Shown here piece by piece: positions 1 to 5,415 of a stretch of DNA of 6,389 bases (positions are counted from its first letter, which is position 1; the number at the start of each line of letters is the position of its first letter). The position numbers and the translations under genes were made by a program. The stretch is taken from contig JAGVOV010000171.1 of NCBI GenBank assembly GCA_020052545.1, forward strand, positions 1 to 6,389, read 5' to 3'. The notes under the pieces were generated by a model. That model was not told the DNA's origin and ran no database searches. It saw only the letters and a program-made list of their open reading frames with translations. Source of the DNA: an archaeon. Lineage in GTDB: Archaea > Nanobdellota > Nanobdellia > Woesearchaeales > JAGVOV01.

Positions 1-143
1 CCCAAGCCAGTGACCCAAGCGCCAAGATTCTGCAGCGAGCTCGGCAAATTCCCATAAATCGGATTGAAGCAGTTCTCCAGTCCCTTTATTATTGAAGGCT
101 TGTCTGCCAGCGCAATCTCCGTAATGTCGCTAGTGAGTTCCAT
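1..143 (-). CDS. Partial hypothetical protein (N-terminal 47 residues), divergent from proS
   Basis: Reading the minus strand from the ATG whose first base is 143, the frame stays open to the window edge and gives 47 full codons starting MELTSDITEIALADKPSIIK. The third codon positions are rich in G and C, as in proS, which supports real coding. There is no Shine-Dalgarno sequence, but a TTTTAAAA box at 165-172 is centred about 25 bases upstream, as expected for a leaderless archaeal transcript. I do not recognise the family. The visible part is soluble, with no signal peptide or membrane segment. It is cut by the window edge, so length and function cannot be judged. The short length means it could still be a chance open frame. 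Confidence 0.42.
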   Translation of the reverse strand, partial: MELTSDITEIALADKPSIIKGLENCFNPIYGNLPSSLQNLGAWVTGL

Positions 144-160
144 AAGGAGAACTAATCGTC

Positions 161-194
161 AATATTTTAAAATATTTTCCATAACTTTTATTAA
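161..194. promoter_or_regulatory. Divergent promoter region between the partial minus-strand gene and proS
   Basis: Two TATA-like boxes lie in the spacer. TTTTAAAA (165-172) sits inside a perfect 16-bp palindrome, AATATTTTAAAATATT (161-176), and is centred about 25 bases from the minus-strand ATG at 143. TTTATTAA (187-194) is centred about 26 bases before the proS ATG. Both spacings suit leaderless archaeal transcription. This is inferred from spacing and composition only. Confidence 0.42.
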
Positions 195-216
195 CCATTG
201 AAGAAACCATTTTGGC

Positions 217-1662
217 ATGGCAAAGGAAACTGAGGAGCTGAAGACTTTAGGCATAACTGTCAAGAAATCAGATGACATGCCGGAGTGGTATGGCCAAGTG
301 TGCCAGAAAGCCGAATTGGCAGAGCCTTCAGTGATAAAAGGCTGCATGATAATAAGGCCTAACGGCATGCAGATATGGGAGAACATCCAGGCTTTCTTTG
401 ACGCAAGGATAAAGACTTATGGCGTGAAGAACGCTTATTTTCCGACATTGATCCCAGAGAGCTTCTTTAAGAGAGAGGAGGCGCACGCTGAAGGATTCAA
501 GGCAGAAGTCGCTTGGATAGAGAAGAAAGATGAAGGTGGAGAAAGGCTTGCATTAAGGCCGACTTCCGAGACTATAATGTATGATTCCTATTCTCGCTGG
601 ATCAGGAGCTGGCGCGACCTGCCCTTGAGGATAAATCAATGGTGCAATGTCTTTAGGTGGGAAGTCTCTGACACAAAAGTTTTCTTGAGGACTCGCGAGT
701 TTCTGTGGCAGGAAGGCCATTGCGTCTATGAGACTGAAGAGGAATGCGAAAAGGAGACTAAAGAATACCTTCAAGAATATGTCAGAGTTGCAGAGGAGCT
801 CTTAGCATTTCCCGTGTTGACAGGGAAGAAATCGGAACATGAGAAATTTGCAGGGGCAAAGACAACTTATACTATTGAAGCTTTGATGCCTGACGGAAAA
901 GCGCTGCAGATGGGAACAAGCCATAACCTTGGCCAGCATTTCGCCAAGGCTTTCGGGATAGAATATGTCGGCAGCGACAAGGAAAAACACTTGCCATGGC
1001 AGAATTCATGGGGCATCTCGACAAGGATGATCGGAGCTGTTGTCATGGTGCATGGCGATGACAAAGGTTTTGTGCTGCCGCCAAGAGTTGCGCAGAACAA
1101 GGTAGTCATAGTGCCGATACTGTTTGACGACACAAAAGACAAGGTTGTTGCAAAGTGCAAAGAGCTGATGCATGAGCTGGCAGAGTTCAATCCTATCCTT
1201 GATGACAGGATAGAATACAATCCTGGCTTCAAGTTCAACCATTGGGAATTGAGGGGGATTCCATTCAGACTAGAGCTCGGGCCGAAAGATTTGGAAAAAG
1301 ATTCTGTTGTGTTTGTGAGAAGGGATACAGGAAAAAAAGAATTCATAAAGACATCTGAGATAAAGAAGAAAATCCACCATTCAATTGATGAGATGCACGG
1401 CGACATGTTCAGCAAAGCGAAGAAGGCGATGGAAACCAACATCGTTTCGGTAAAAGAATTCAAGGAATTTGAAGAAGCAGTGAAGGACAGGAAGCTCATA
1501 AAAGCGGCACACTGCGGGAATTTTGACTGTGAAGAACAGATAAAGCAGAAGACGACAGCCACATGCAGGTGCATCATAGAGAAAGAAGTGTCTAAGGAAG
1601 ACGCTTGTTTCAATTGCGGCGAGAAGGCTAAATATTTCGCTTATTTTGCGAAGAACTACTGA
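217..1662 (+). CDS. proS: Prolyl-tRNA synthetase, archaeal/eukaryotic type
   Basis: Class IIa aminoacyl-tRNA synthetase that attaches proline to tRNA(Pro) in the cytoplasm, using ATP. The 481 residues match the usual length of the archaeal form, which lacks the bacterial editing insertion. Motif 1 is around residues 41-65 (GCMIIRPNGMQIW). Motif 2 is around 113-149, with RPTSET and the INQWCNVFRWE segment. FLRTREFLWQEGH is at 156-168 and motif 3, GISTRMIGAVVMVHGDDKG, at 266-284. The anticodon-binding domain follows (about 290-395, with GIPFRLELGPKDL). The C-terminal zinc-type domain has Cys433, 438, 450, 452, 464 and 467 and ends in the Tyr typical of this type. The ATG at 217 gives the expected N-terminus; it has no Shine-Dalgarno sequence and a TATA-like box about 26 bases upstream. 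All catalytic motifs look intact. Confidence 0.97.
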   Translation: MAKETEELKTLGITVKKSDDMPEWYGQVCQKAELAEPSVIKGCMIIRPNGMQIWENIQAFFDARIKTYGVKNAYFPTLIPESFFKREEAHAEGFKAEVAWIEKKDEGGERLALRPTSETIMYDSYSRWIRSWRDLPLRINQWCNVFRWEVSDTKVFLRTREFLWQEGHCVYETEEECEKETKEYLQEYVRVAEELLAFPVLTGKKSEHEKFAGAKTTYTIEALMPDGKALQMGTSHNLGQHFAKAFGIEYVGSDKEKHLPWQNSWGISTRMIGAVVMVHGDDKGFVLPPRVAQNKVVIVPILFDDTKDKVVAKCKELMHELAEFNPILDDRIEYNPGFKFNHWELRGIPFRLELGPKDLEKDSVVFVRRDTGKKEFIKTSEIKKKIHHSIDEMHGDMFSKAKKAMETNIVSVKEFKEFEEAVKDRKLIKAAHCGNFDCEEQIKQKTTATCRCIIEKEVSKEDACFNCGEKAKYFAYFAKNY

Positions 1663-1666
1663 AAGA

Positions 1667-1678
1667 TTTTCTTTTTTT
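1667..1678 (+). terminator. T-tract after proS (possible archaeal terminator)
   Basis: A run of eleven T broken by one C begins five bases after the proS stop codon. Archaeal RNA polymerase can terminate at such T-rich tracts without a hairpin. There is no convincing stem before it, so the call rests on position and composition. Confidence 0.4.
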
Positions 1679-1738
1679 GTGTAAAATATCCGTAAAACCC
1701 ACAAAAAACTTTTTGAAGCTATATCCAAGGCTATTTTC

Positions 1739-2911
1739 ATGCTCGACTTTTTCCTCGCATTGGTTCTGGGGACATTTTTTGGCGGTTTCTCTGCGCTTAT
1801 TCCTGGCCTGCACATAAACCTCGCGAGCGCGATAATCCTCGGATTGGCAGCGCAGGAAAAAGCTTTCTTTGCTGTATTTTTGCTGGCTTTTTCGGCCTCT
1901 TACCTGTTCTCTTCTTTCATCCCATCAATATTTTTGGGGGCGCCAGACTCAGAGACTGCGCTGTCGACTTTGCCTGGTCATAGGATGCTGATCAAGGGCC
2001 AAGGTTACAAGGCGCTGCAGCTTTGCCTTGCTGGAGCTTTGTTGGGATTTGCTTTTGGAATGATACTGTTGTTCCCTTCATTCTATCTATTAAAACTCCT
2101 TTTCCAAAAAACCCAAGCGTTCACAGCTTACTTCCTGATAACAGCTGCATTGTTCATCATATTGAGACAGCAGAAAAAGCTTGTCGCTTTGGGAATCTTT
2201 GTGTTATCAGGGGTTTTTGGAATTTTAGTCCTGCATAATTACCAATTTGAACAGCCTCTTTTGCCTATGCTCTCTGGCCTGTTTGGCATCAGCACATTGA
2301 TTGTAAGCATGAATTCAAAAAATAGGATTAAGAAACAGAAGGTTGAGAAAGAAATTAAATTTGATAAATCATCAATCCTAAGCATCTTTCCCGCATCTTT
2401 GTGCGCCTTTTTCACAGCTCTCCTTCCTGCTCTTGGCGTCGGCCAGATGGCTGCTCTCGGCAAATATTTCTTCAAGAAGATGACTGAAGAGAGCTTCCTT
2501 TTCTTCAACGCAGCAATAAACTCTTTGAGCTTCGTTTTCAGCTTCATCGCGCTCTTCGCCATAAGCAAGGCGAGGAACGGAAGCTTTGTGGTGATGGAGA
2601 AATTGATTGATGTGAAAGGTAAATTGGTCGTTTTGGCAGTGATTGTATTTGTCGCCGCTTGCTTTGGGTTTGTCTTAAGTTTGTTTATTGGAAAAATCTT
2701 CATTAAGATGATCCAAAGGATAAATTATAAGGCAATCTCCATATCAATCATCCTTCTCATAAGCTCTTTGTCATTCTACTTTGACAGTTTTTCCGGGCTC
2801 ATCATCCTTGTCACATCAACCTCAATTGGCCTGCTGACTTTGCTGACAAAGACACAAAGGACATTGAACATGGCCTGCCTGATGGTGCCGGTTATTGTAT
2901 ATTATCTATAG
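1739..2911 (+). CDS. TctA-family integral membrane permease (archaeal type)
   Basis: A polytopic membrane protein of 390 residues with roughly ten hydrophobic segments, resembling the large permease subunit TctA of tripartite tricarboxylate transporters in its shorter archaeal form. Landmarks are the early Gly/Pro loop IPGLHINLASA (21-31), the segment FLGAPDSETALSTLPGHRM (65-83) matching the conserved TctA region before the second membrane pair, a second-half loop LLPALGVGQMAALGKYF (228-244) that looks like the internal repeat of the first loop, and a hydrophobic C-terminal end. A basic, charged loop at about 193-210 probably faces the cytoplasm. It starts 76 bases after proS. A weak AAGG (1727-1730) lies 8 bases before the ATG, and AAAATATC (1683-1690) could be the TATA box. 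No TctB or TctC partner is encoded nearby. Family is fairly sure; substrate unknown. Confidence 0.88.
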   Translation: MLDFFLALVLGTFFGGFSALIPGLHINLASAIILGLAAQEKAFFAVFLLAFSASYLFSSFIPSIFLGAPDSETALSTLPGHRMLIKGQGYKALQLCLAGALLGFAFGMILLFPSFYLLKLLFQKTQAFTAYFLITAALFIILRQQKKLVALGIFVLSGVFGILVLHNYQFEQPLLPMLSGLFGISTLIVSMNSKNRIKKQKVEKEIKFDKSSILSIFPASLCAFFTALLPALGVGQMAALGKYFFKKMTEESFLFFNAAINSLSFVFSFIALFAISKARNGSFVVMEKLIDVKGKLVVLAVIVFVAACFGFVLSLFIGKIFIKMIQRINYKAISISIILLISSLSFYFDSFSGLIILVTSTSIGLLTLLTKTQRTLNMACLMVPVIVYYL

Positions 2912-2957
2912 AAAAGTTTAAACAATCTCGCTGGCGCTCGTGGCTTAAACCAAAAGA

Positions 2958-2967
2958 TTTAAGTATA
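2958..2967 (+). promoter_or_regulatory. TATA box of the toxin-antitoxin operon
   Basis: TTTAAGTATA precedes the antitoxin ATG with its centre about 27 bases away, so transcription would begin at or very near the A of the start codon (leaderless). No Shine-Dalgarno sequence lies before this ATG. The box overlaps the left end of the palindromic operator. Confidence 0.6.
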
Positions 2968-2989
2968 CTATGGTATACCATAGTATACT
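2962..2989. promoter_or_regulatory. 28-bp perfect palindrome, probable TA autoregulatory operator
   Basis: The left half AGTATACTATGGTA (2962-2975) is followed directly by its exact reverse complement (2976-2989), with no spacer or mismatch. The 14-base half-site also recurs as a direct repeat at 2982-2995, exactly 20 bases downstream, running over the antitoxin start codon. The palindrome fills the space from the TATA box to the predicted transcription start. Ribbon-helix-helix antitoxins commonly bind such palindromes as paired dimers and repress their own operon, so this is the likely binding site; binding itself is inference. Confidence 0.72.
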
Positions 2990-3253
2990 ATGGTAGCTAC
3001 AACGATAAAGATTTATCCTGAGATCAAGATGAAGCTCGATGAGTTTAGGGAATATAGGAGTGAAAGCTACAATGACATAATAGGTAAAGTCATTGGCGTT
3101 ATTAAAGTGGCAAGAAATGAGCCTAGACTATCACAGAGAGCAATAAAAGAGATTGAGAAGGCCAGAGAGAGAATGAACAGGGGTGAGTATTACACTATGG
3201 AGGAGGTTTGCAAACATCTTGCTCGACGTAAAGTTCGAAAAAAGAGCAGATAA
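2990..3253 (+). CDS. Ribbon-helix-helix antitoxin of a RelBE/ParDE-like pair
   Basis: An 87-residue basic protein. The first 40 residues fit a ribbon-helix-helix DNA-binding fold: a short strand (ATTIKIYP), a helix (about 10-22) and a second helix after the turn (SYNDIIGKVIGVI). This resembles small archaeal antitoxins of the VapB/RelB kind. The C-terminal part, including RGEYYTMEEVCKHL (64-77), looks like the toxin-wrapping helix seen in RelB-type partners. The ATG follows the operator palindrome directly and is probably leaderless. The 3' end overlaps the toxin gene by 35 bases in another frame. By analogy it neutralises the toxin and, alone or with it, represses the operon. Pair membership is strong from context; exact family is uncertain. 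Confidence 0.84.
   Translation: MVATTIKIYPEIKMKLDEFREYRSESYNDIIGKVIGVIKVARNEPRLSQRAIKEIEKARERMNRGEYYTMEEVCKHLARRKVRKKSR
3199..3207 (+). promoter_or_regulatory. Shine-Dalgarno sequence for the toxin, inside the antitoxin gene
   Basis: GGAGGAGGT is a strong purine-rich ribosome-binding site within the antitoxin coding region, 11 bases before TTG at 3219. It supports the internal TTG as the toxin start and implies translation of both proteins from one mRNA. It would lie downstream of, and so could not serve, the earlier in-frame GTG at 3183. Confidence 0.6.
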
Positions 3254-3470
3254 ATTCCTACAAAAGCTTCCAATACCAATAACGCAAAGGATTGTGTCGA
3301 AAATTATGCGTGCAAGAGAGAATCCTTTTAATTTCTTCGAAAAGTTGACCGATAGAGATGATTTTAGGATGAGGGTCGGTGATTACAGGATTATTGCCGA
3401 TATTGATACAAACAATAATACAATTTATATCAGATTGATAGGCCACAGGAGGAACATCTATGAGAGATAA
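3219..3470 (+). CDS. RelE/ParE-superfamily toxin
   Basis: Starting at TTG 3219, the product has 83 residues and begins MLDVKFEKRADKFLQKLP, the usual N-terminus of RelE-fold toxins. An earlier in-frame GTG (3183) would add 12 residues that fit the family poorly and has no ribosome-binding site, so TTG is preferred. The core FRMRVGDYRIIADID (49-63) and the C-terminal IRLIGHRRNIYER (71-83) match archaeal RelE-like proteins. Basic or polar residues Arg50, Arg52, Arg57, His76, Arg77 and Arg78 are in the positions used by mRNA-cutting members. RelE toxins cleave mRNA in the ribosome A site, while the related ParE toxins poison gyrase; the Arg/His-rich set favours RelE, but this is inference. No truncation or frameshift is seen, so the pair is probably functional. 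Confidence 0.85.
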   Translation: MLDVKFEKRADKFLQKLPIPITQRIVSKIMRARENPFNFFEKLTDRDDFRMRVGDYRIIADIDTNNNTIYIRLIGHRRNIYER

Positions 3471-3506
3471 AACCACAAGGTTTTTAACCAGTCAATTATA
3501 CCTCTG

Positions 3507-3528
3507 CTTAATTATATTTATAATGGAG
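3507..3528 (+). promoter_or_regulatory. Promoter and Shine-Dalgarno region of the SDR gene
   Basis: An AT-rich TATA-like block (TTAATTATATTTATAA, 3508-3523) is followed by GGAG (3525-3528), 8 bases before the ATG. A box at the left edge of the block would give a leaderless start. A more upstream AATTATAC (3493-3500) would give a short leader containing GGAG. The sequence does not decide between these. The spacer also holds GGTTTTTAACC (3479-3489), a T-tract that may end the TA transcript. Confidence 0.42.
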
Positions 3529-3536
3529 TAGTAACA

Positions 3537-4529
3537 ATGAAAGCATTGGTGACAGGAGCGAATGGATTCATCGGCAGCCATCTTGTCGATAGGCTTGTGA
3601 GGGGAAAGAATAGCGTGAGATGCCTTGTGAGGCCAGAGGCTGACTTGAGCTTCCTCAAAGAGACAGAATTATTCTCCTCAGATTTTGCTCCTGGAAATTT
3701 CAATTATCAATATGGCTCTCTCTCAGACAAGAGTTCATTGGAAGATGCAGTCCAAGGGGTCGATGTTGTCTTTCATGTCGCCGGCGCCGTCCATGGCACC
3801 CACGGCAAGCTTTTCAGGACAAATGTTGATGGGACCATAAATGTCTACAGAGCAGCCAAAGAAGCTGGCGTCAATAGGTTCGTTTTCGTCAGCAGCCTCG
3901 AAGCGATGGGACCTTCATATGGAAGAATACTCACAGAAGACGCCAGGATGAATCCAATCACAAATTATGGAAAGAGCAAGAGGGAAGCTGAGGCCTTTAT
4001 CAGGGCAGAGAACACGATACCTTCGACAATCATAAGGCCGCCAGTAGTCTATGGACCAAAAGACAGAGAAGTCTACAAAATATTCAAGATGGTCAAAGCA
4101 GGATTTGGACCGAAAATAGATGAAGGAAAACAGAGAGTCAGTATCATCCATGCGCGTGACTTGGTCTATGGAATCATGCTTTCTTGTCTCAGCGAAACAG
4201 CACAGAATCAGACCTACTTCATCAGCAACGATTCAAGTTTCCTATGGCCAGAGATCTATGCTGCTATGGGGACTTTTATGGATAAGCGAGTAAAGACCTT
4301 GCCTGTCCCTTCAAAAGCATTCTATGCGGTGAGCGCAGCGATAGAAGGCATGCTCTGGCTGTTCGGCAAAAGCTCGACAGCCAACAGAGACAAGGCCACT
4401 GCCGGCAAGCACTCATGGGAATGCAGCCCTGAGAAAGCGAAGAAAGAGCTCGGATTCTCTGCAAGATATGATCTTGAAGGAGGCATAGCGAACACAGTCA
4501 GATGGTATAAAGAGAATAAATGGCTATAA
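3537..4529 (+). CDS. NAD(P)-dependent epimerase/dehydratase (extended SDR)
   Basis: A 330-residue Rossmann-fold oxidoreductase of the extended short-chain dehydrogenase/reductase family. The N-terminal nucleotide-binding motif is GANGFIG (7-13). VDVVFHVAGAVHG (75-87) carries the strand-4 region after the conserved Asp. FVFVSSLEAMG (115-125) supplies the catalytic Ser/Thr position. The YxxxK motif is Tyr144-Lys148 in NYGKSK, and RPPVVYGP (167-174) is the substrate-side signature. The C-terminal AKKELGFSARYDLEGGIANT and final WYKENKWL are the normal family end, so the gene is complete. Relatives act on nucleotide sugars or as 3-beta-hydroxysteroid/dihydroflavonol-type reductases; a role in surface sugar biosynthesis is plausible, but no glycan genes are visible beside it. 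Substrate is unassigned. Confidence 0.93.
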   Translation: MKALVTGANGFIGSHLVDRLVRGKNSVRCLVRPEADLSFLKETELFSSDFAPGNFNYQYGSLSDKSSLEDAVQGVDVVFHVAGAVHGTHGKLFRTNVDGTINVYRAAKEAGVNRFVFVSSLEAMGPSYGRILTEDARMNPITNYGKSKREAEAFIRAENTIPSTIIRPPVVYGPKDREVYKIFKMVKAGFGPKIDEGKQRVSIIHARDLVYGIMLSCLSETAQNQTYFISNDSSFLWPEIYAAMGTFMDKRVKTLPVPSKAFYAVSAAIEGMLWLFGKSSTANRDKATAGKHSWECSPEKAKKELGFSARYDLEGGIANTVRWYKENKWL

Positions 4530-4591
4530 CTATTTAATTAGTTCTTCTTGAGAATTATTATCTTCCATTTTGAAACTGGCAAAACAAGGTT

Positions 4592-4951
4592 TTATTTGAT
4601 ATACTTCAGAATTAATTCTGGATGACTTCCACTTTCAACCAAGATGTTATAAGCGGTATCTTCACTGTCGACTTGTTTCTTGAATCGTTCCCAGTGAGTT
4701 CCGATAGTTCTTTCTCCGCTATCGTAGCGCGCGTCGAGTTGTCTCGTAAAAAATAATCTCTTGCTATGGGATGGACCCATCGGTTGCGCATGAATTGCCA
4801 TATCCAATAGTTGTCTATATTCTGTTTCAGAGTTGAAGAGTACATTACCTATGCTCAACGGTTCTTTTGTTCCAATCAGAACCAAATCTGACTGTTGATC
4901 TAGAATGTTGATTAAATCCTGTTTTCCATTCAATTGTATTTTATCGCCCAT
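4592..4951 (-). CDS. Hypothetical 119-residue soluble protein
   Basis: The minus-strand frame from the ATG at 4951 encodes 119 residues with no signal peptide, membrane segment or Cys residue. I do not recognise it. The N-terminal half (QDLINILDQQSDLVLIGTKE, about 11-30) alternates helix-like and hydrophobic-strand patterns suggesting a small alpha/beta domain. The middle is rich in His, Arg and Ser (HAQPMGPSHSKRLFFTRQLD), and the end (EDTAYNILVESGSHPELILKYI) looks helical. TTTATATA, read on the minus strand at 4981-4974, is centred about 26 bases before the ATG, a textbook leaderless promoter and the best evidence that the gene is real. It converges on the SDR gene and diverges from the structured RNA. 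It is more AT-rich than the genes to its left. Confidence 0.66.
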   Translation of the reverse strand: MGDKIQLNGKQDLINILDQQSDLVLIGTKEPLSIGNVLFNSETEYRQLLDMAIHAQPMGPSHSKRLFFTRQLDARYDSGERTIGTHWERFKKQVDSEDTAYNILVESGSHPELILKYIK

Positions 4952-4973
4952 TCTGGTTAGTGTATTTCAGGGC

Positions 4974-4981
4974 TATATAAA
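4974..4981. promoter_or_regulatory. Shared (bidirectional) TATA box
   Basis: TATATAAA is a good archaeal TATA box read either way. Its centre is about 26 bases from the minus-strand ATG at 4951 and about 27 bases from 5005, where the downstream structured RNA would begin. A short inverted repeat, CTACT-AAGC-AGTAG (4989-5002), lies between the box and the plus-strand start and could be a regulatory site. Minus-strand use is well supported; plus-strand use is inferred. Confidence 0.55.
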
Positions 4982-5004
4982 TATTTCGCTACTAAGCAGT
5001 AGTT

Positions 5005-5235
5005 ATGGTGGATTTTCCAAAAGCGCTACAAGGTCACTGAGGGGTGAATCTGTCGTTTAGCGACGGCAGATATAGTGGATTAGAAAGTGCGCTGTAGCTA
5101 CACTTGGCTACGTGTCAAGACTTGCGTCTTGAGCATCATCAGAAATTCGTAAATTTCTGAGACTTCCTAAGGCGAAAACTTAGGGCGTGGGAAACAAAAC
5201 ACGCGAGGTAACAGTCTCGCTTTTTTCATTTTTTT
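5005..5235 (+). ncRNA. Candidate structured non-coding RNA, family not recognised
   Basis: This gene-free stretch of about 230 bases folds by eye into successive helices. A long arm has 5022-5029 pairing with 5087-5093 (AGCGC-AC with GT-GCGCT, one bulge), then TCACT 5034-5038 with AGTGG 5074-5078, then a 9-bp hairpin 5048-5056/5063-5071. Next come GTAGC/GCTAC (5094-5098/5107-5111), the perfect 7-bp hairpin TCAAGAC-TTGC-GTCTTGA (5115-5132), the perfect 9-bp hairpin TCAGAAATT-CGTA-AATTTCTGA (5139-5160), CCTAAG/CTTAGG (5166-5171/5179-5184), GCGTG/CACGC (5185-5189/5200-5204), and a terminal hairpin with T-tracts. G-T pairs (5053-5066, 5034-5078) hold only in plus-strand RNA. A TATA box lies upstream at the right distance. 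It does not show the conserved sequences of RNase P RNA, SRP RNA or a tRNA. It has its own terminator and the next gene its own promoter, so it is more likely a free RNA than a leader. Confidence 0.62.
5203..5235 (+). terminator. Hairpin plus T-tract at the end of the structured RNA
   Basis: GCGAG (5203-5207) pairs with CTCGC (5216-5220), followed at once by six T (5221-5226) and, after CA, seven more (5229-5235). This resembles an intrinsic terminator; in archaea the T-tract is the main signal. Bases 5203-5204 also belong to the preceding GCGTG/CACGC stem, so the two helices compete. Confidence 0.6.
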
Positions 5236-5384
5236 AAGATATATTAATCTCTAAAATAGTTTCAGAATTCAAGATAAAAGAGATTACACTAAATAGATGT
5301 TTAATACAATAAATTTACTTTTACGACGAGAACATAGAGTTTCCTATATTGTGAAGGCATATAAGGCTTAACCAAATCAGAAAA
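5236..5384. other. AT-rich intergenic spacer
   Basis: This spacer between the structured RNA and the last gene is strongly AT-rich, and I see no convincing gene in it. It contains an 8-bp inverted repeat, TAATCTCT (5245-5252) and AGAGATTA (5279-5286), separated by 26 bases. That repeat is too loose to call a terminator and could be a protein-binding site or chance. A TATA-like CATATAAG (5359-5366) has no start codon at a suitable distance. Confidence 0.35.
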
Positions 5385-5392
5385 AAATATAA
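5385..5392 (+). promoter_or_regulatory. TATA box of the M23-like gene
   Basis: AAATATAA is centred about 27 bases before the ATG at 5416. This predicts a leaderless transcript and argues against the in-frame TTG at 5407, which lies only about 18 bases from the box centre. No Shine-Dalgarno sequence is present. Confidence 0.55.
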
Positions 5393-5415
5393 GCATGTAA
5401 ATTAAATTGAATATT

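Noticed and set aside
867..1613. A 248-codon open frame on the minus strand opposite proS.
   Set aside because: It overlaps a well-conserved synthetase gene, and its translation is Ser/Phe/Cys-rich, as expected for antisense of Lys/Glu-rich coding sequence. It is a shadow.
2970..2996. An 8-codon upstream open frame starting at the ATG in the left half of the operator palindrome and ending across the antitoxin start.
   Set aside because: The ATG is a by-product of the repeated half-site, and the predicted transcription start at about 2990 would leave it untranscribed.
4533..4572. A 12-codon minus-strand frame (MEDNNSQEELIK) just beyond the 119-residue gene's stop.
   Set aside because: Too short, without signals; likely chance in AT-rich sequence, though a frameshifted tail cannot be ruled out.
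4612..4845. A 77-codon minus-strand frame inside the 119-residue gene.
   Set aside because: It has no promoter or ribosome-binding site of its own, while the longer frame has a well-placed TATA box.
5005..5040. An 11-codon open frame (MVDFPKALQGH) beginning exactly at the predicted plus-strand transcription start.
   Set aside because: It lies inside the first arm of the structured RNA and is too short to separate from chance. A leader peptide cannot be excluded.
5022..5093. Reading the first arm as an H/ACA guide RNA.
   Set aside because: The internal loops do not show a kink-turn (no GA opposite UGA), and no ACA box sits at the expected distance after the stem; ACA at 5100-5102 is inside another helix.
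5022..5235. Interpretation of the hairpin chain as a CRISPR array or as IS200/IS605 element ends.
   Set aside because: The hairpins differ in sequence and spacing, there are no direct repeats with spacers, and no transposase or Cas gene is in the window.
5245..5286. Inverted repeat TAATCTCT/AGAGATTA as a terminator.
   Set aside because: The 26-base loop and the absence of a following T-tract make a terminator unlikely.
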